A stretch of 64,000 nt of DNA from JAHDCC01 sp964551835 (GTDB taxonomy: Bacteria > Actinomycetota > Acidimicrobiia > Acidimicrobiales > SZUA-35). The position numbers and the translations under genes were made by a program. This document shows, in pieces, positions 18,089 to 26,518 of the stretch. The notes beneath the pieces were generated by a model. The model had not been told where the DNA came from and searched no databases. It saw only the letters and a list, made by a program, of their open reading frames with translations. Where the stretch lies: assembly GCA_964551835.1 (NCBI GenBank), contig CAZKEM010000042.1:1-64000 (forward strand). Reading direction: 5' to 3'. Numbering within the stretch: position 1 is the first letter of the stretch; each line of letters opens with the position of its first letter.

Positions 18089-19183
18089 ATGGTCAAAATG
18101 GTTCTACCGACCTTCGGTAAAGACTGTGTTACAGGGCTAATGCCTGCATTGTGTGGTGTCAGTGACGGTTCAGAGCTGCCCGCCAACTACGGTTCATCAT
18201 CACAGCGCGTCTTGTTGGTCTTGGATGGCTTGGGATGGAACCAAATTCAGGCTAAGGCCGATCTGCTACCTACTATTTCGTCGATGCAGGGCGGGCCTAT
18301 TACGACAGTTGCACCGACTACAACAGCGGTGGCTCTGACCTCTATCACGACCGGTCTTAGTCCAGGTGAACACGGCATTGTCGGTTACCGAATGGTCGTC
18401 GACGACCAAGTGCTGAATACGTTGAGGTGGCAAACCGATGAACAAGGCGACGTGCGAAGAAGTATTCCTCCAGAAACGGTTCAGCCTTTCAGTCCGTTTT
18501 TAGATCACAACCTACCTTTTGTCACCAAAGGCGAATTCTGCACAACAGGGTTTACGACCGCCCATTTGCGCAATGGGCGCCTCAAGGGTTACCGAACTTC
18601 AGCGGTGCTCGTTCACAATGTGGCTTCATTGTTGGCTAGTGGTGAAGAAGCTGTCTATTGCTACTACGACGGTATCGACAAGGTGGCTCATGAGTATGGC
18701 CTAGGCTCGGAATATGAAGCTGAGCTTCGATTCGTCGACCGTCTGGTTGACGACCTGCTAGCTGCATCACCTGTTGGAACCACGGTGCTGGTTACCGCCG
18801 ACCACGGCCATGTCGATTGTGGGACAAACATCGAACAGCTTCATCCGGCGGTGGCTGAAAACGTTCTCTCGATGTCGGGGGAGGCGAGGTTTCGTTGGCT
18901 GCACACTAGACCCGACAATCTCGAAAGAGTTGAAGCGGCAGCCAAAGAGTGGCACGGTCATCAGGCTTGGGTCTTCTCAAAGAACGAGATGATCGCACAG
19001 GGATGGTTTGGTCACCACGTGTCCGATGACGCCGCCGAGCGTATGGGAGATGTTGCACTACTGCCATTCGAACCGACCGGTTTCGTTGACCCAGCCGATA
19101 CGGGCCCTTACGAATTGTTGGGTCGGCATGGATCGCTAACCGAAGACGAGGTTCTTGTGCCTTGTGTGACCGCTTCGGTATGA
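18089..19183 (+). CDS. Alkaline-phosphatase superfamily nucleotide pyrophosphatase/phosphodiesterase
   Basis: A metal-dependent phosphodiesterase of the type I (NPP-like) branch. Seen: VLLVLDGLGWNQ (first metal Asp), APTTTAVALTSITTGLSPGEHGIVGY with the nucleophile Thr, YYDGIDKVAHEYG and LVTADHGHVDCG with the second metal site. There is no signal peptide. I chose ATG 18089 because AAAGGCGG lies six bases upstream; the upstream ATG at 18068 would add seven residues. The substrate cannot be read from sequence. It lies 43 bp before bpa. Confidence 0.85.
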   Translation: MVKMVLPTFGKDCVTGLMPALCGVSDGSELPANYGSSSQRVLLVLDGLGWNQIQAKADLLPTISSMQGGPITTVAPTTTAVALTSITTGLSPGEHGIVGYRMVVDDQVLNTLRWQTDEQGDVRRSIPPETVQPFSPFLDHNLPFVTKGEFCTTGFTTAHLRNGRLKGYRTSAVLVHNVASLLASGEEAVYCYYDGIDKVAHEYGLGSEYEAELRFVDRLVDDLLAASPVGTTVLVTADHGHVDCGTNIEQLHPAVAENVLSMSGEARFRWLHTRPDNLERVEAAAKEWHGHQAWVFSKNEMIAQGWFGHHVSDDAAERMGDVALLPFEPTGFVDPADTGPYELLGRHGSLTEDEVLVPCVTASV

Positions 19184-19226
19184 CGCAGGTGAGGTTTGGC
19201 TCGCCAGAGCCGGTAAAACTAAGACT

Positions 19227-19718
19227 ATGAGTAACGCAGAAGATGCAGTTAAGCCAGAGATTGTCGATGAGCCGTCCGAAGATGCAGCCCCAGAGGCTGA
19301 AGTCTCTTCCGAAACGGTTTCTGAACCAGCGAAAGTGATGCGCATCGGCACCATGATTCGCCAACTGTTGGAAGAGGTTCGATCTACAGAGCTCGATGAG
19401 CCCGGTCGCGATCGCCTTAAAGAAATCTACGAGACGTCCCTCGTCGAATTGTCCTCGTCGCTATCCCCAGATCTACAAGAGGAGCTGCAGCGCTTGGCCC
19501 TCCCGTTTGAAGACGATGACATTCCATCAGGAGCAGAACTCCGTGTTGCCCAAGCGCAACTCGTCGGTTGGCTCGAAGGCTTGTTCCATGGCATCCAAGC
19601 GACGCTCTTTGCTCAACAGCATGTCGCAAAACAACAGCTCGAGCAGATGCAGAAGACCCAAGTATTGCCTTCACCAGAAGGAATTGGTCAGGAATCCGGC
19701 GGCGGGGTCTATTTGTAG
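19227..19718 (+). CDS. bpa: Bpa, ATP-independent bacterial proteasome activator
   Basis: Matches the Bpa/BpaA family (Rv3780, formerly DUF2587). The ring-forming protein docks on the 20S proteasome and opens its gate for unfolded substrates without ATP. Seen: an acidic disordered N-terminus (residues 1-36), the conserved core MRIGTMIRQLLEEVRSTELD, LPFEDDDIPSGAELRVAQAQ, LVGWLEGLFHGIQATLFAQQ, and the C-terminal GGGVYL, equivalent to the GQYL-type tail that inserts into the proteasome alpha ring. It implies a 20S proteasome elsewhere in the genome. Confidence 0.93.
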   Translation: MSNAEDAVKPEIVDEPSEDAAPEAEVSSETVSEPAKVMRIGTMIRQLLEEVRSTELDEPGRDRLKEIYETSLVELSSSLSPDLQEELQRLALPFEDDDIPSGAELRVAQAQLVGWLEGLFHGIQATLFAQQHVAKQQLEQMQKTQVLPSPEGIGQESGGGVYL

Positions 19719-19775
19719 ACTATTATTTCGATGGAGACTTCCTGGTGCGGGTGGTAGAGCCTGGGAGGCAACATC

Positions 19776-20450
19776 GTGGTACTAAACGTCGTCACAAAAG
19801 ATGCTGAACAATTCACCGATCTTGAGGCTGGCCTCTTCGGGGATCTTGTGGTTCCTTCGACCGACTGGTCGGTCGGGTTTTTAACAAAAGAAGTTGAAGC
19901 CTGGTCCTTGGTGTCCAAGGTTACGACAGGAGACCACCTAGCTGGGTTTGCGTATGGAAGCCTGGAACGGATCGGAGGCACCCCTGTTGTGTTGTTCGGC
20001 CTTGTTTCGACTGCCGGCTCTCCGGAGCCGGCGAGCGTTCTCAATGTGTTAGCCGACGAGTATCGACGTAGAGCCCGCATTTCGTTTCCAGACGAAGACG
20101 TCTTGATTGCAGCCCGTTGTACCCAGAGATCACATTTACAGTTATTTGCTGGTTTACACGACGTGTGCCCCGTTGGCGGTGGACGGATCGGGGGAGAAGA
20201 GCGTGCTTGGGGGAGCAGGCTAGCCAAAAGGTTCCGGGCCGCTGAATTCGACCGAAAATCAATGATAATGGAATGTCATGATGGTTCGAGCCGTTTCGAT
20301 AGTGCGGACATGGGCCCCGGTTCCTTTCGTTCGAGGACGGACTTTTCCTCTCAACCCTTTGCAGAAATGGAAGCAAAAGATCATCTCATCGTCTGGGGCT
20401 GGGCGCCAGCAGACTATCTACGATCCTTTCAGGCCGACGTCGCCGTTTAA
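19776..20450 (+). CDS. Uncharacterised 224-residue protein
   Basis: GTG start with GGGAGG seven bases upstream supports a real gene. No signal peptide or membrane span is visible. A central hydrophobic strand-helix pattern (LAGFAYGSLERIGGTPVVLF then SVLNVLADEYRRRARISFP) is reminiscent of GNAT-like folds, and EERAWGSRLAKRF followed by FDRKSMIMECHDGS looks conserved in style, but no catalytic motif can be named. It sits between bpa and dnaE on the same strand, 57 bp after bpa. Function unknown. Confidence 0.7.
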   Translation: MVLNVVTKDAEQFTDLEAGLFGDLVVPSTDWSVGFLTKEVEAWSLVSKVTTGDHLAGFAYGSLERIGGTPVVLFGLVSTAGSPEPASVLNVLADEYRRRARISFPDEDVLIAARCTQRSHLQLFAGLHDVCPVGGGRIGGEERAWGSRLAKRFRAAEFDRKSMIMECHDGSSRFDSADMGPGSFRSRTDFSSQPFAEMEAKDHLIVWGWAPADYLRSFQADVAV

Positions 20451-20571
20451 CGCCGAGATCGTAGACGGTCTGGCTAGACTGTCGTTGGGCCACTAGACAG
20501 TCAGGTACATTTTTCTGATCTTGGACGCCTAGACAAATTCGCCTAGCTCCGAAGTCGGAAAGAGGTTCTCT

Positions 20572-23500
20572 GTGGGGTCTTCCTTCACCCACTTGCATGT
20601 CCACACCGAATACTCGATGCTCGACGGAGCTTCGAGGCTCGATGACTTGGTCGCCAAAGCGGCTGCCGATGGAATGCCCGCCCTTGGAATCACCGACCAC
20701 GGAAATATGTACGGTGTGCTCGACTTTTACCGCGCTTGTCATAAGCAGGGTATAAAACCAATCATCGGAACTGAGCTATACCAAGCCGACGATTCGCGTT
20801 TCGAGCGACCATCGAGACGCGGTCGGCTCGACGACTCGGGTGGATCGACTGATGGCGGAAAGAAACTTTACTACCACCTCACCGCACTCGCCGAGACCAA
20901 CGAGGGTTACAAAAACCTCATCCAACTTGCCTCCCGAGCGTTTATGGAAGGCTATTACTACAAACCTCGGGTCGACTGGGAAGTATTGGAAGCACATAGC
21001 AAAGGCGTGATAGCCACAACGGGCTGCCTCGGCGGTCACGTGCTTCAATCACTTATGAAAGGCGATCAGGAGGGAGCGCTAAAGAAGGCGGCGCGTCTAC
21101 AAGATATTTTCGGCCGCGACAATTTGTTTATTGAGCTTCAGGACCATGGGATACCTGAACAGATCGAAACCAATCCACAGCTCATCGAAATAGCCCGCAA
21201 AATCAAGGCGCCATTGTTGGTCACGAACGACTCGCATTACACCGATCAATGTGACCATGAGGCTCACGACGCGCTTTTGTGTGTTCAGACCGGGTCATTG
21301 ATGAGCGACCCTGACCGGTTCAAATTCAGTGGAGATCAACATTATCTCAAGTCGGCGGCCGAAATGCGTAGCGACTGGTCCGAGCTGCCGGAAGCATGCG
21401 ATAACACGTTGTGGATCGCAGAGCGAGCCGAGGTCGAAATCGAATTTGGAAACCCACAACTGCCCGACTTTCCTATCCCGACTGAGTTCAAGGGCGCCGA
21501 CGACTACCTTCTTTATCTCACGATGGAAGGCGCAAAACTTCGTTGGGGTGATACTCTCACCGATGAAATCACCGAACGTTTAGTCTTCGAGCTCGACGTC
21601 ATTAAGAACATGGGTTTCAGTTCGTATTTCCTCATCACATGGGACCTAATAAAGTATGCTCGCAAGGAAGGCATACGAGTAGGGCCAGGGCGAGGCTCAG
21701 CTGCGGGTTGTGCAGTGGCCTACACGCTTTGGATAACCGATCTCGACCCCATCAAATACGATCTTCTGTTCGAACGTTTCCTAAATCCGTCACGCGTCTC
21801 GATGCCCGATATTGATATGGACTTCGATTCTCGCTACCGGGACGAGATGATTCGCTACATGGCTGACCAGTATGGACGCGACCACGTTGCCCAAATTGTG
21901 ACGTTTAGTCAAATCAAGGCCCGGGCTGCGGTTCGCGACGCGGCTCGTGTTCTCGGCTATCCGTATGTCGTCGGCGACAAAGTGGCGAAGGCGATGCCGC
22001 CACTCGTCATGGGTCGCGATACGCCGCTTAAGTACTGTTTCGAAGAAACACCGAAACACAAGGACGGCTACAAGATGGCGGCCGAACTCCGTCAGATGGT
22101 CGAAGACGACCGAGACGTAGCGCGAGTGGTCGAAGTCGCCAAAGGTCTGGAAGGCATGAGACGTCAAGATGGCATTCATGCAGCAGCAGTGGTGGTTACT
22201 AAGGAGCCTTTAACCGAATACCTTCCCATCCAACGTAAGCCTGAGTCAGGGAAGGATCTTGAAGACGCACCGGTAGTCACCCAGTACGAAATGCACGGGG
22301 TTGAAGATCTTGGCCTGCTCAAATTAGACTTTCTCGGGCTTCGAAATCTCGACGTAATCTCCGACACGTTGGTATTGATCAACCAAGTGAAAGGCATCGA
22401 GGTTGATATCGACGCCGTGGACTTGGAAGATGCTACGACGTTCGAGCTTCTTCAACGTGGTCAGACCATTGGCGTGTTTCAGTTAGAGTCTGCGCCGATG
22501 CGTGCTCTCATGCGTTCTATGGCACCGACCGAATTCGAAGATGTCGCAGCGTTGGTTGCGCTATATCGCCCGGGCCCGATGGCAGCAAATATGCACAACG
22601 ACTATGCAGACCGCAAAAATGGTCGTCAGGATGCTGCCCCGTTCCACCCGGATGCGACAGAGATTCTTGGAGGCACTTACGGCCTGTGTATCTACCAAGA
22701 AGAGTTGATGCAGTTAGCCCAAAAGTTCGCAGGATACGACCTGGCACAAGCCGACAACTTGCGTAAGGCTATGGGCAAAAAGATTCGCGAAAAGATTCAG
22801 GCCGAACGGGCAGGTTTTGTTGACGGTTGCGAAAAGCAGGGGTACGGCCGTCAACTGGGTGAAGAACTATTTGACACGATGGAACCGTTCGCCGATTACG
22901 CGTTCAATAAGAGCCATTCATATGGCTACGGTTTCGTCAGCTATCAGACCGCATATTTAAAGGCAAACTATCCGGTCGAATACCTTGCTTGTTTGTTGAC
23001 GAGTGTCAAGAGTAACCTCGATAAGGCGGCGATCTACTTAGGAGAGTGCCGCCAGATGGGCATCAATGTCTTGGTGCCCGACGTGAACCGGTCTGAGACC
23101 GACTTTTCTTCGATACCAGACCCTGACGGTGGAGAGCTGAACGCTATTCCCTTTGGTATGTCGGCAGTTCGAAACGTGGGCGAAGGGCTTGTTGAACTGA
23201 TACTGAGGGCCCGGAAGGCCGGTGGTCGGTTTGAGAATTTCGTCGATTTTTGCGAGCGGGTCGACTATTCGGTTCTGAACAAACGGACGATCGAGTCGCT
23301 TATCAAGGCAGGCGGCTTCGACAGTCTTGGCCACCCGCGACAAGGCCTGCTGTTGGTTTATGAGGAGATAATTGAGAAGACCGTCGCCTCTCGCCGTGAC
23401 CATGACTCGGGCGTCATGACGCTGTTCGGCATGTTGGAAGAAACAGAAGAAGGCGGTTTCGACGACCGTCCCGAAATCGGCGATCAGGAATTCGAAAAGT

Positions 23501-24114
23501 CGCAAAAACTGGCTTTTGAGAAGGAAATGCTCGGCCTCTACGTGTCAGCTCACCCCCTAATGGGCATGGAGGCAGCGTTGTCGCGTAAAGTTGAGAACGA
23601 ACTAGCTGAGCTAGAAGATCTCGACGACGGTTCGATCGTTGTTGTTGGTGGCGTCGTGACGTCGTTGCAAAAGAAGTGGACCCGAAAGGGTGACTTAATG
23701 GCGATCCTCGTTCTTCAAGACTTGGCCTATTCGATCGAAACGATGGTTTTCCCGAGAACATTCGCCGATTACGGGCACCTTCTACAAGAGGATCGTGTCA
23801 TCGTGCTTCGCGGTCGTGTTGACAAGCGAGATGATCAGCCGAAGATCATGGCTCAATCGATCGAAGTGTTCGAAGCCGAGATGGCGGGAGCCGCTCCGCC
23901 GCTGCGGCTCGAGGTTCGCCCTGACCAGCTTTCCGATGTCGTTTTGGAGCGTTTACGGATGGTGCTTTCAGAACATGAGGGTGACTCGCCGGTATATATT
24001 CATCTCAACGGAAGTCAGGCTGTGAAGTTGGCTGACGACTACTGTGTCGACACTTCTGAAGGCCTCATTCCTGAGCTACGAGTCCTCTTGGGCGAAGAGG
24101 CGGTAGTTCTCTAG
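20572..24114 (+). CDS. dnaE: DNA polymerase III alpha subunit (DnaE1)
   Basis: Replicative polymerase. Seen: N-terminal PHP domain with HLHVHTEYSMLDG, ALGITDHGNMYG, GCLGGHV and NDSHYTDQCDHE, so the metal-binding set that gives PHP proofreading in actinobacteria looks intact; the polymerase core with VGPGRGSAAGC and catalytic PDIDMDFD (about residues 413-420); fingers with FQLESAPMR and YRPGPM; ADNLRKAMGKK; HhH region; and an OB fold near residues 1020-1110. It starts with GTG after AGAGG, and the 1180 residues are full length. No proofreading epsilon gene lies nearby. Confidence 0.97.
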   Translation: MGSSFTHLHVHTEYSMLDGASRLDDLVAKAAADGMPALGITDHGNMYGVLDFYRACHKQGIKPIIGTELYQADDSRFERPSRRGRLDDSGGSTDGGKKLYYHLTALAETNEGYKNLIQLASRAFMEGYYYKPRVDWEVLEAHSKGVIATTGCLGGHVLQSLMKGDQEGALKKAARLQDIFGRDNLFIELQDHGIPEQIETNPQLIEIARKIKAPLLVTNDSHYTDQCDHEAHDALLCVQTGSLMSDPDRFKFSGDQHYLKSAAEMRSDWSELPEACDNTLWIAERAEVEIEFGNPQLPDFPIPTEFKGADDYLLYLTMEGAKLRWGDTLTDEITERLVFELDVIKNMGFSSYFLITWDLIKYARKEGIRVGPGRGSAAGCAVAYTLWITDLDPIKYDLLFERFLNPSRVSMPDIDMDFDSRYRDEMIRYMADQYGRDHVAQIVTFSQIKARAAVRDAARVLGYPYVVGDKVAKAMPPLVMGRDTPLKYCFEETPKHKDGYKMAAELRQMVEDDRDVARVVEVAKGLEGMRRQDGIHAAAVVVTKEPLTEYLPIQRKPESGKDLEDAPVVTQYEMHGVEDLGLLKLDFLGLRNLDVISDTLVLINQVKGIEVDIDAVDLEDATTFELLQRGQTIGVFQLESAPMRALMRSMAPTEFEDVAALVALYRPGPMAANMHNDYADRKNGRQDAAPFHPDATEILGGTYGLCIYQEELMQLAQKFAGYDLAQADNLRKAMGKKIREKIQAERAGFVDGCEKQGYGRQLGEELFDTMEPFADYAFNKSHSYGYGFVSYQTAYLKANYPVEYLACLLTSVKSNLDKAAIYLGECRQMGINVLVPDVNRSETDFSSIPDPDGGELNAIPFGMSAVRNVGEGLVELILRARKAGGRFENFVDFCERVDYSVLNKRTIESLIKAGGFDSLGHPRQGLLLVYEEIIEKTVASRRDHDSGVMTLFGMLEETEEGGFDDRPEIGDQEFEKSQKLAFEKEMLGLYVSAHPLMGMEAALSRKVENELAELEDLDDGSIVVVGGVVTSLQKKWTRKGDLMAILVLQDLAYSIETMVFPRTFADYGHLLQEDRVIVLRGRVDKRDDQPKIMAQSIEVFEAEMAGAAPPLRLEVRPDQLSDVVLERLRMVLSEHEGDSPVYIHLNGSQAVKLADDYCVDTSEGLIPELRVLLGEEAVVL

Positions 24115-24223
24115 TAACAATAGCGCTGGTTTATGGGGTCTATTGCTCGGCGCGTTGAGTGCTGATTCAGGGCCGCCGAATGCTATGATTTTGGATTGAA
24201 CACTAGTCGGGAGAATACCCAAA

Positions 24224-25213
24224 TTGAGCTCCTCAGACGATGGTGAGCAGTCGTCGGATATGACGTTAAGCGCTGGTGCTGCGCCAGAAGCTACTTCGGT
24301 TGCCGTTTATGTCTGCACTCACCGCCGGAACGGTCCGTTAGAAGTACTGCTTAACTCTTTGGTCAAAGCAGCCAATATTGTGCAACCTTCGATCGAGGTG
24401 GCCGTAGTCGTCGTCGACGACAATCCAGACGGGCGGGCTCGAGCCGTAGTTGATTCCTTCGATGGTTCTCGATTCGTGCGTGGCCTGCACTATCGACATT
24501 CTGGAGCGCAAAACATTTCCGTTGCTCGAAATATGGGTATGGAAGCGGCGACCGGGTTGGGGGACTGGGTTGCCATGGTTGACGATGACGAAACGGTCAC
24601 TGAAGGTTGGATTCGCGAGCTCTTTGTGGTTCAGAGAAGAGTCGGCGCTGACGCTGTGACCGGACCTGTAATGCTCCGTTATCCGGAGGACTCACCTTCA
24701 TGGATAACTGAACAGCCCTTTGGATCGATTACCGAAGCCGAGCTACGGCCTGATGGTTCACAAGTTCCTGTGTGTTCGACCGGAAACTCGATGATCAGGA
24801 CCGCCTGGTTGGAAGATAACCCATCTATACGCTTCCGGTCTGACCTGGGAACCCTGGGGGGCGAGGACATGGTGTTTTACATGGCTGCGGTTGCCGCCGG
24901 TCTAAAAGCACACTATGCCCTCGATGCATTGGCTCACGGGGAAGAGCCGCCAGAGCGTTCAACGTTTGCTGCGATACTTCGGAGATGTTATTGGATGGGC
25001 AACACCGAATGCGTGACCAACCGTCGAAGTGGGTCAGCATCGCGCCCGAGACTCTTTTTGCGGGCATCTAAACGGCTCGTCGCGGTAGTTGTTCGCACAT
25101 TCCGGCGTATCTTCTCAGGCGAATCGCCACAATTCCGGTTTGCGGCTGCAAAGATTGCCGAAGCCGTTGGCATGATAGTAGGTGTAGTCGGAGTGAAAGT
25201 GGAACATCGATGA
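24224..25213 (+). CDS. Glycosyltransferase family 2
   Basis: GT-A fold sugar transferase, first gene of the exopolysaccharide locus. Seen: VAVYVCTHRRNGPLEVLLNS (donor-binding start), VVVVDDNPDG, HSGAQNISVARNMGMEAATG, WVAMVDDDETVTEGW with the DxD metal site, and GGEDMVFYMAAVAAG. The C-terminal basic and partly hydrophobic stretch may bind the membrane. It starts with TTG after GGGAGAA; ATG at 24260 is an alternative. An extended -10-like TGCTATGAT lies at 24181-24189. The stop overlaps the next gene by 4 bp (ATGA). Confidence 0.87.
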   Translation: MSSSDDGEQSSDMTLSAGAAPEATSVAVYVCTHRRNGPLEVLLNSLVKAANIVQPSIEVAVVVVDDNPDGRARAVVDSFDGSRFVRGLHYRHSGAQNISVARNMGMEAATGLGDWVAMVDDDETVTEGWIRELFVVQRRVGADAVTGPVMLRYPEDSPSWITEQPFGSITEAELRPDGSQVPVCSTGNSMIRTAWLEDNPSIRFRSDLGTLGGEDMVFYMAAVAAGLKAHYALDALAHGEEPPERSTFAAILRRCYWMGNTECVTNRRSGSASRPRLFLRASKRLVAVVVRTFRRIFSGESPQFRFAAAKIAEAVGMIVGVVGVKVEHR

Positions 25214-26511
25214 CCACATCGACCTTTCGAAGAAAAGAATCCAGCTCGGTGAGGACGTTTGAGAAATTTGGAGTCTACGGCGACGAGCTCGGACCTTTCG
25301 CGACGTTTTGTGCTCAGGCCGTTGTCTTCGTCGGGATGTTAATTGCCTTTCCCGCCATAAAGGACATTCCCGGACAACTTCCTTACGTATTGCTTATGTC
25401 AGCCGTGGGCGTCATGTTTCTGGCACCCCGAAACGCAGTAAAGAAGATGCCGTTTTCGGTATCACTCACGGCCTTTTTAGGTTTGATAGTGCTTTCGGTA
25501 ATATGGTCACATAATGTCACCGGCACAATTTTTGATCTTCAACGTCGCGTCCCCCTGATCATCAGTTTTTCGATTGTCGCCGGCCTGCTGAAGTTCGAAG
25601 ACCTCTCGAAGGCGTTGATTTGGTCGATCAGGTTTGCGCTGTTGGCCACGATTTTGGCAGTCTCGATAGACCCGGCGACGCGGGAACACATCAGCGAAGC
25701 CCAGTATGGGGACGAAAACCTACCGGGTTGGCATGGCTGGTACGCACACAAGAACTTTATGGCGCCGTTCTTTGGTTTCGGAGCAATGACGGTAGCCATG
25801 TTTGATCGCAATAAATGGACAAGGTGGCCCACGGTTCTCGGGTTGACGTTCATGATTTTTATGTCGGATTCGAGGACCGGCCTTTTTGCGTTTGTATTAA
25901 TGCTTGGCGTGTGGTGGTGGCTAGAACACTTTTCCCAATTAGATGACCGTAACGGCGTAATGTTCTTCGTTTCGACCTTTGGCCTTGGACTACTAGCAAT
26001 CATCGGAGGCGTTGCCTCGATTTCGGCAGTGACAGGCGCGGCGGGTAAGGACGCTAGTCTCAGCGGACGGACCGATATTTGGGCGAGCACATTCGAGGCT
26101 TTTCTGGAACGCCCATTTCTCGGCTATGGCCTGAATGGGCTTTTTTGGAGTGAACCGTTGCTGCCAAGAACAGCCGATCTTTGGCGATCGATCGGTTTCG
26201 AGGCATCCCACGCTCACCAAGGCATTTTGGACATTGGCGCCGAACTCGGGATTGTCGGCTGTGTGCTCTTTATGGCTATGTTTTACTCAACCTTCGGGGC
26301 CGGTTGGAAAATGATTAAGACCAACCGCAAAGTCGGCGTGTGGATCGTCGCCATCATGGTTGGTCAGCTATTTATGTCTCTATCTGAGAATGTGCTAACG
26401 GGTAGTTGGATCGTAATGATGGTTCTGTTCCGCCTAGCGACTATTCGTCGCAACGGCATGGAGTTCCCGGAACGAGGAACGAAAGCTCGTTCTAGCTGGG
26501 TTCTGCCTTAA
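25210..26511 (+). CDS. O-antigen ligase / polysaccharide polymerase-like membrane protein
   Basis: Multi-span membrane protein (about ten or more hydrophobic segments over 433 residues) of the Wzy/WaaL (O-antigen ligase) family. Seen: large periplasmic loop with GWHGWYAHKNFMAPFFGFGA and the second loop SGRTDIWASTFEAFLERPFL then GYGLNGLFW, the Wzy_C signatures. In this envelope it would polymerise or ligate lipid-linked glycan outside the membrane. Translationally coupled to the GT2 gene (ATGA overlap) and 7 bp before the GH9 gene, so these three probably form one operon. Confidence 0.88.
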   Translation: MTTSTFRRKESSSVRTFEKFGVYGDELGPFATFCAQAVVFVGMLIAFPAIKDIPGQLPYVLLMSAVGVMFLAPRNAVKKMPFSVSLTAFLGLIVLSVIWSHNVTGTIFDLQRRVPLIISFSIVAGLLKFEDLSKALIWSIRFALLATILAVSIDPATREHISEAQYGDENLPGWHGWYAHKNFMAPFFGFGAMTVAMFDRNKWTRWPTVLGLTFMIFMSDSRTGLFAFVLMLGVWWWLEHFSQLDDRNGVMFFVSTFGLGLLAIIGGVASISAVTGAAGKDASLSGRTDIWASTFEAFLERPFLGYGLNGLFWSEPLLPRTADLWRSIGFEASHAHQGILDIGAELGIVGCVLFMAMFYSTFGAGWKMIKTNRKVGVWIVAIMVGQLFMSLSENVLTGSWIVMMVLFRLATIRRNGMEFPERGTKARSSWVLP

Positions 26512-26518
26512 GGTTCGG

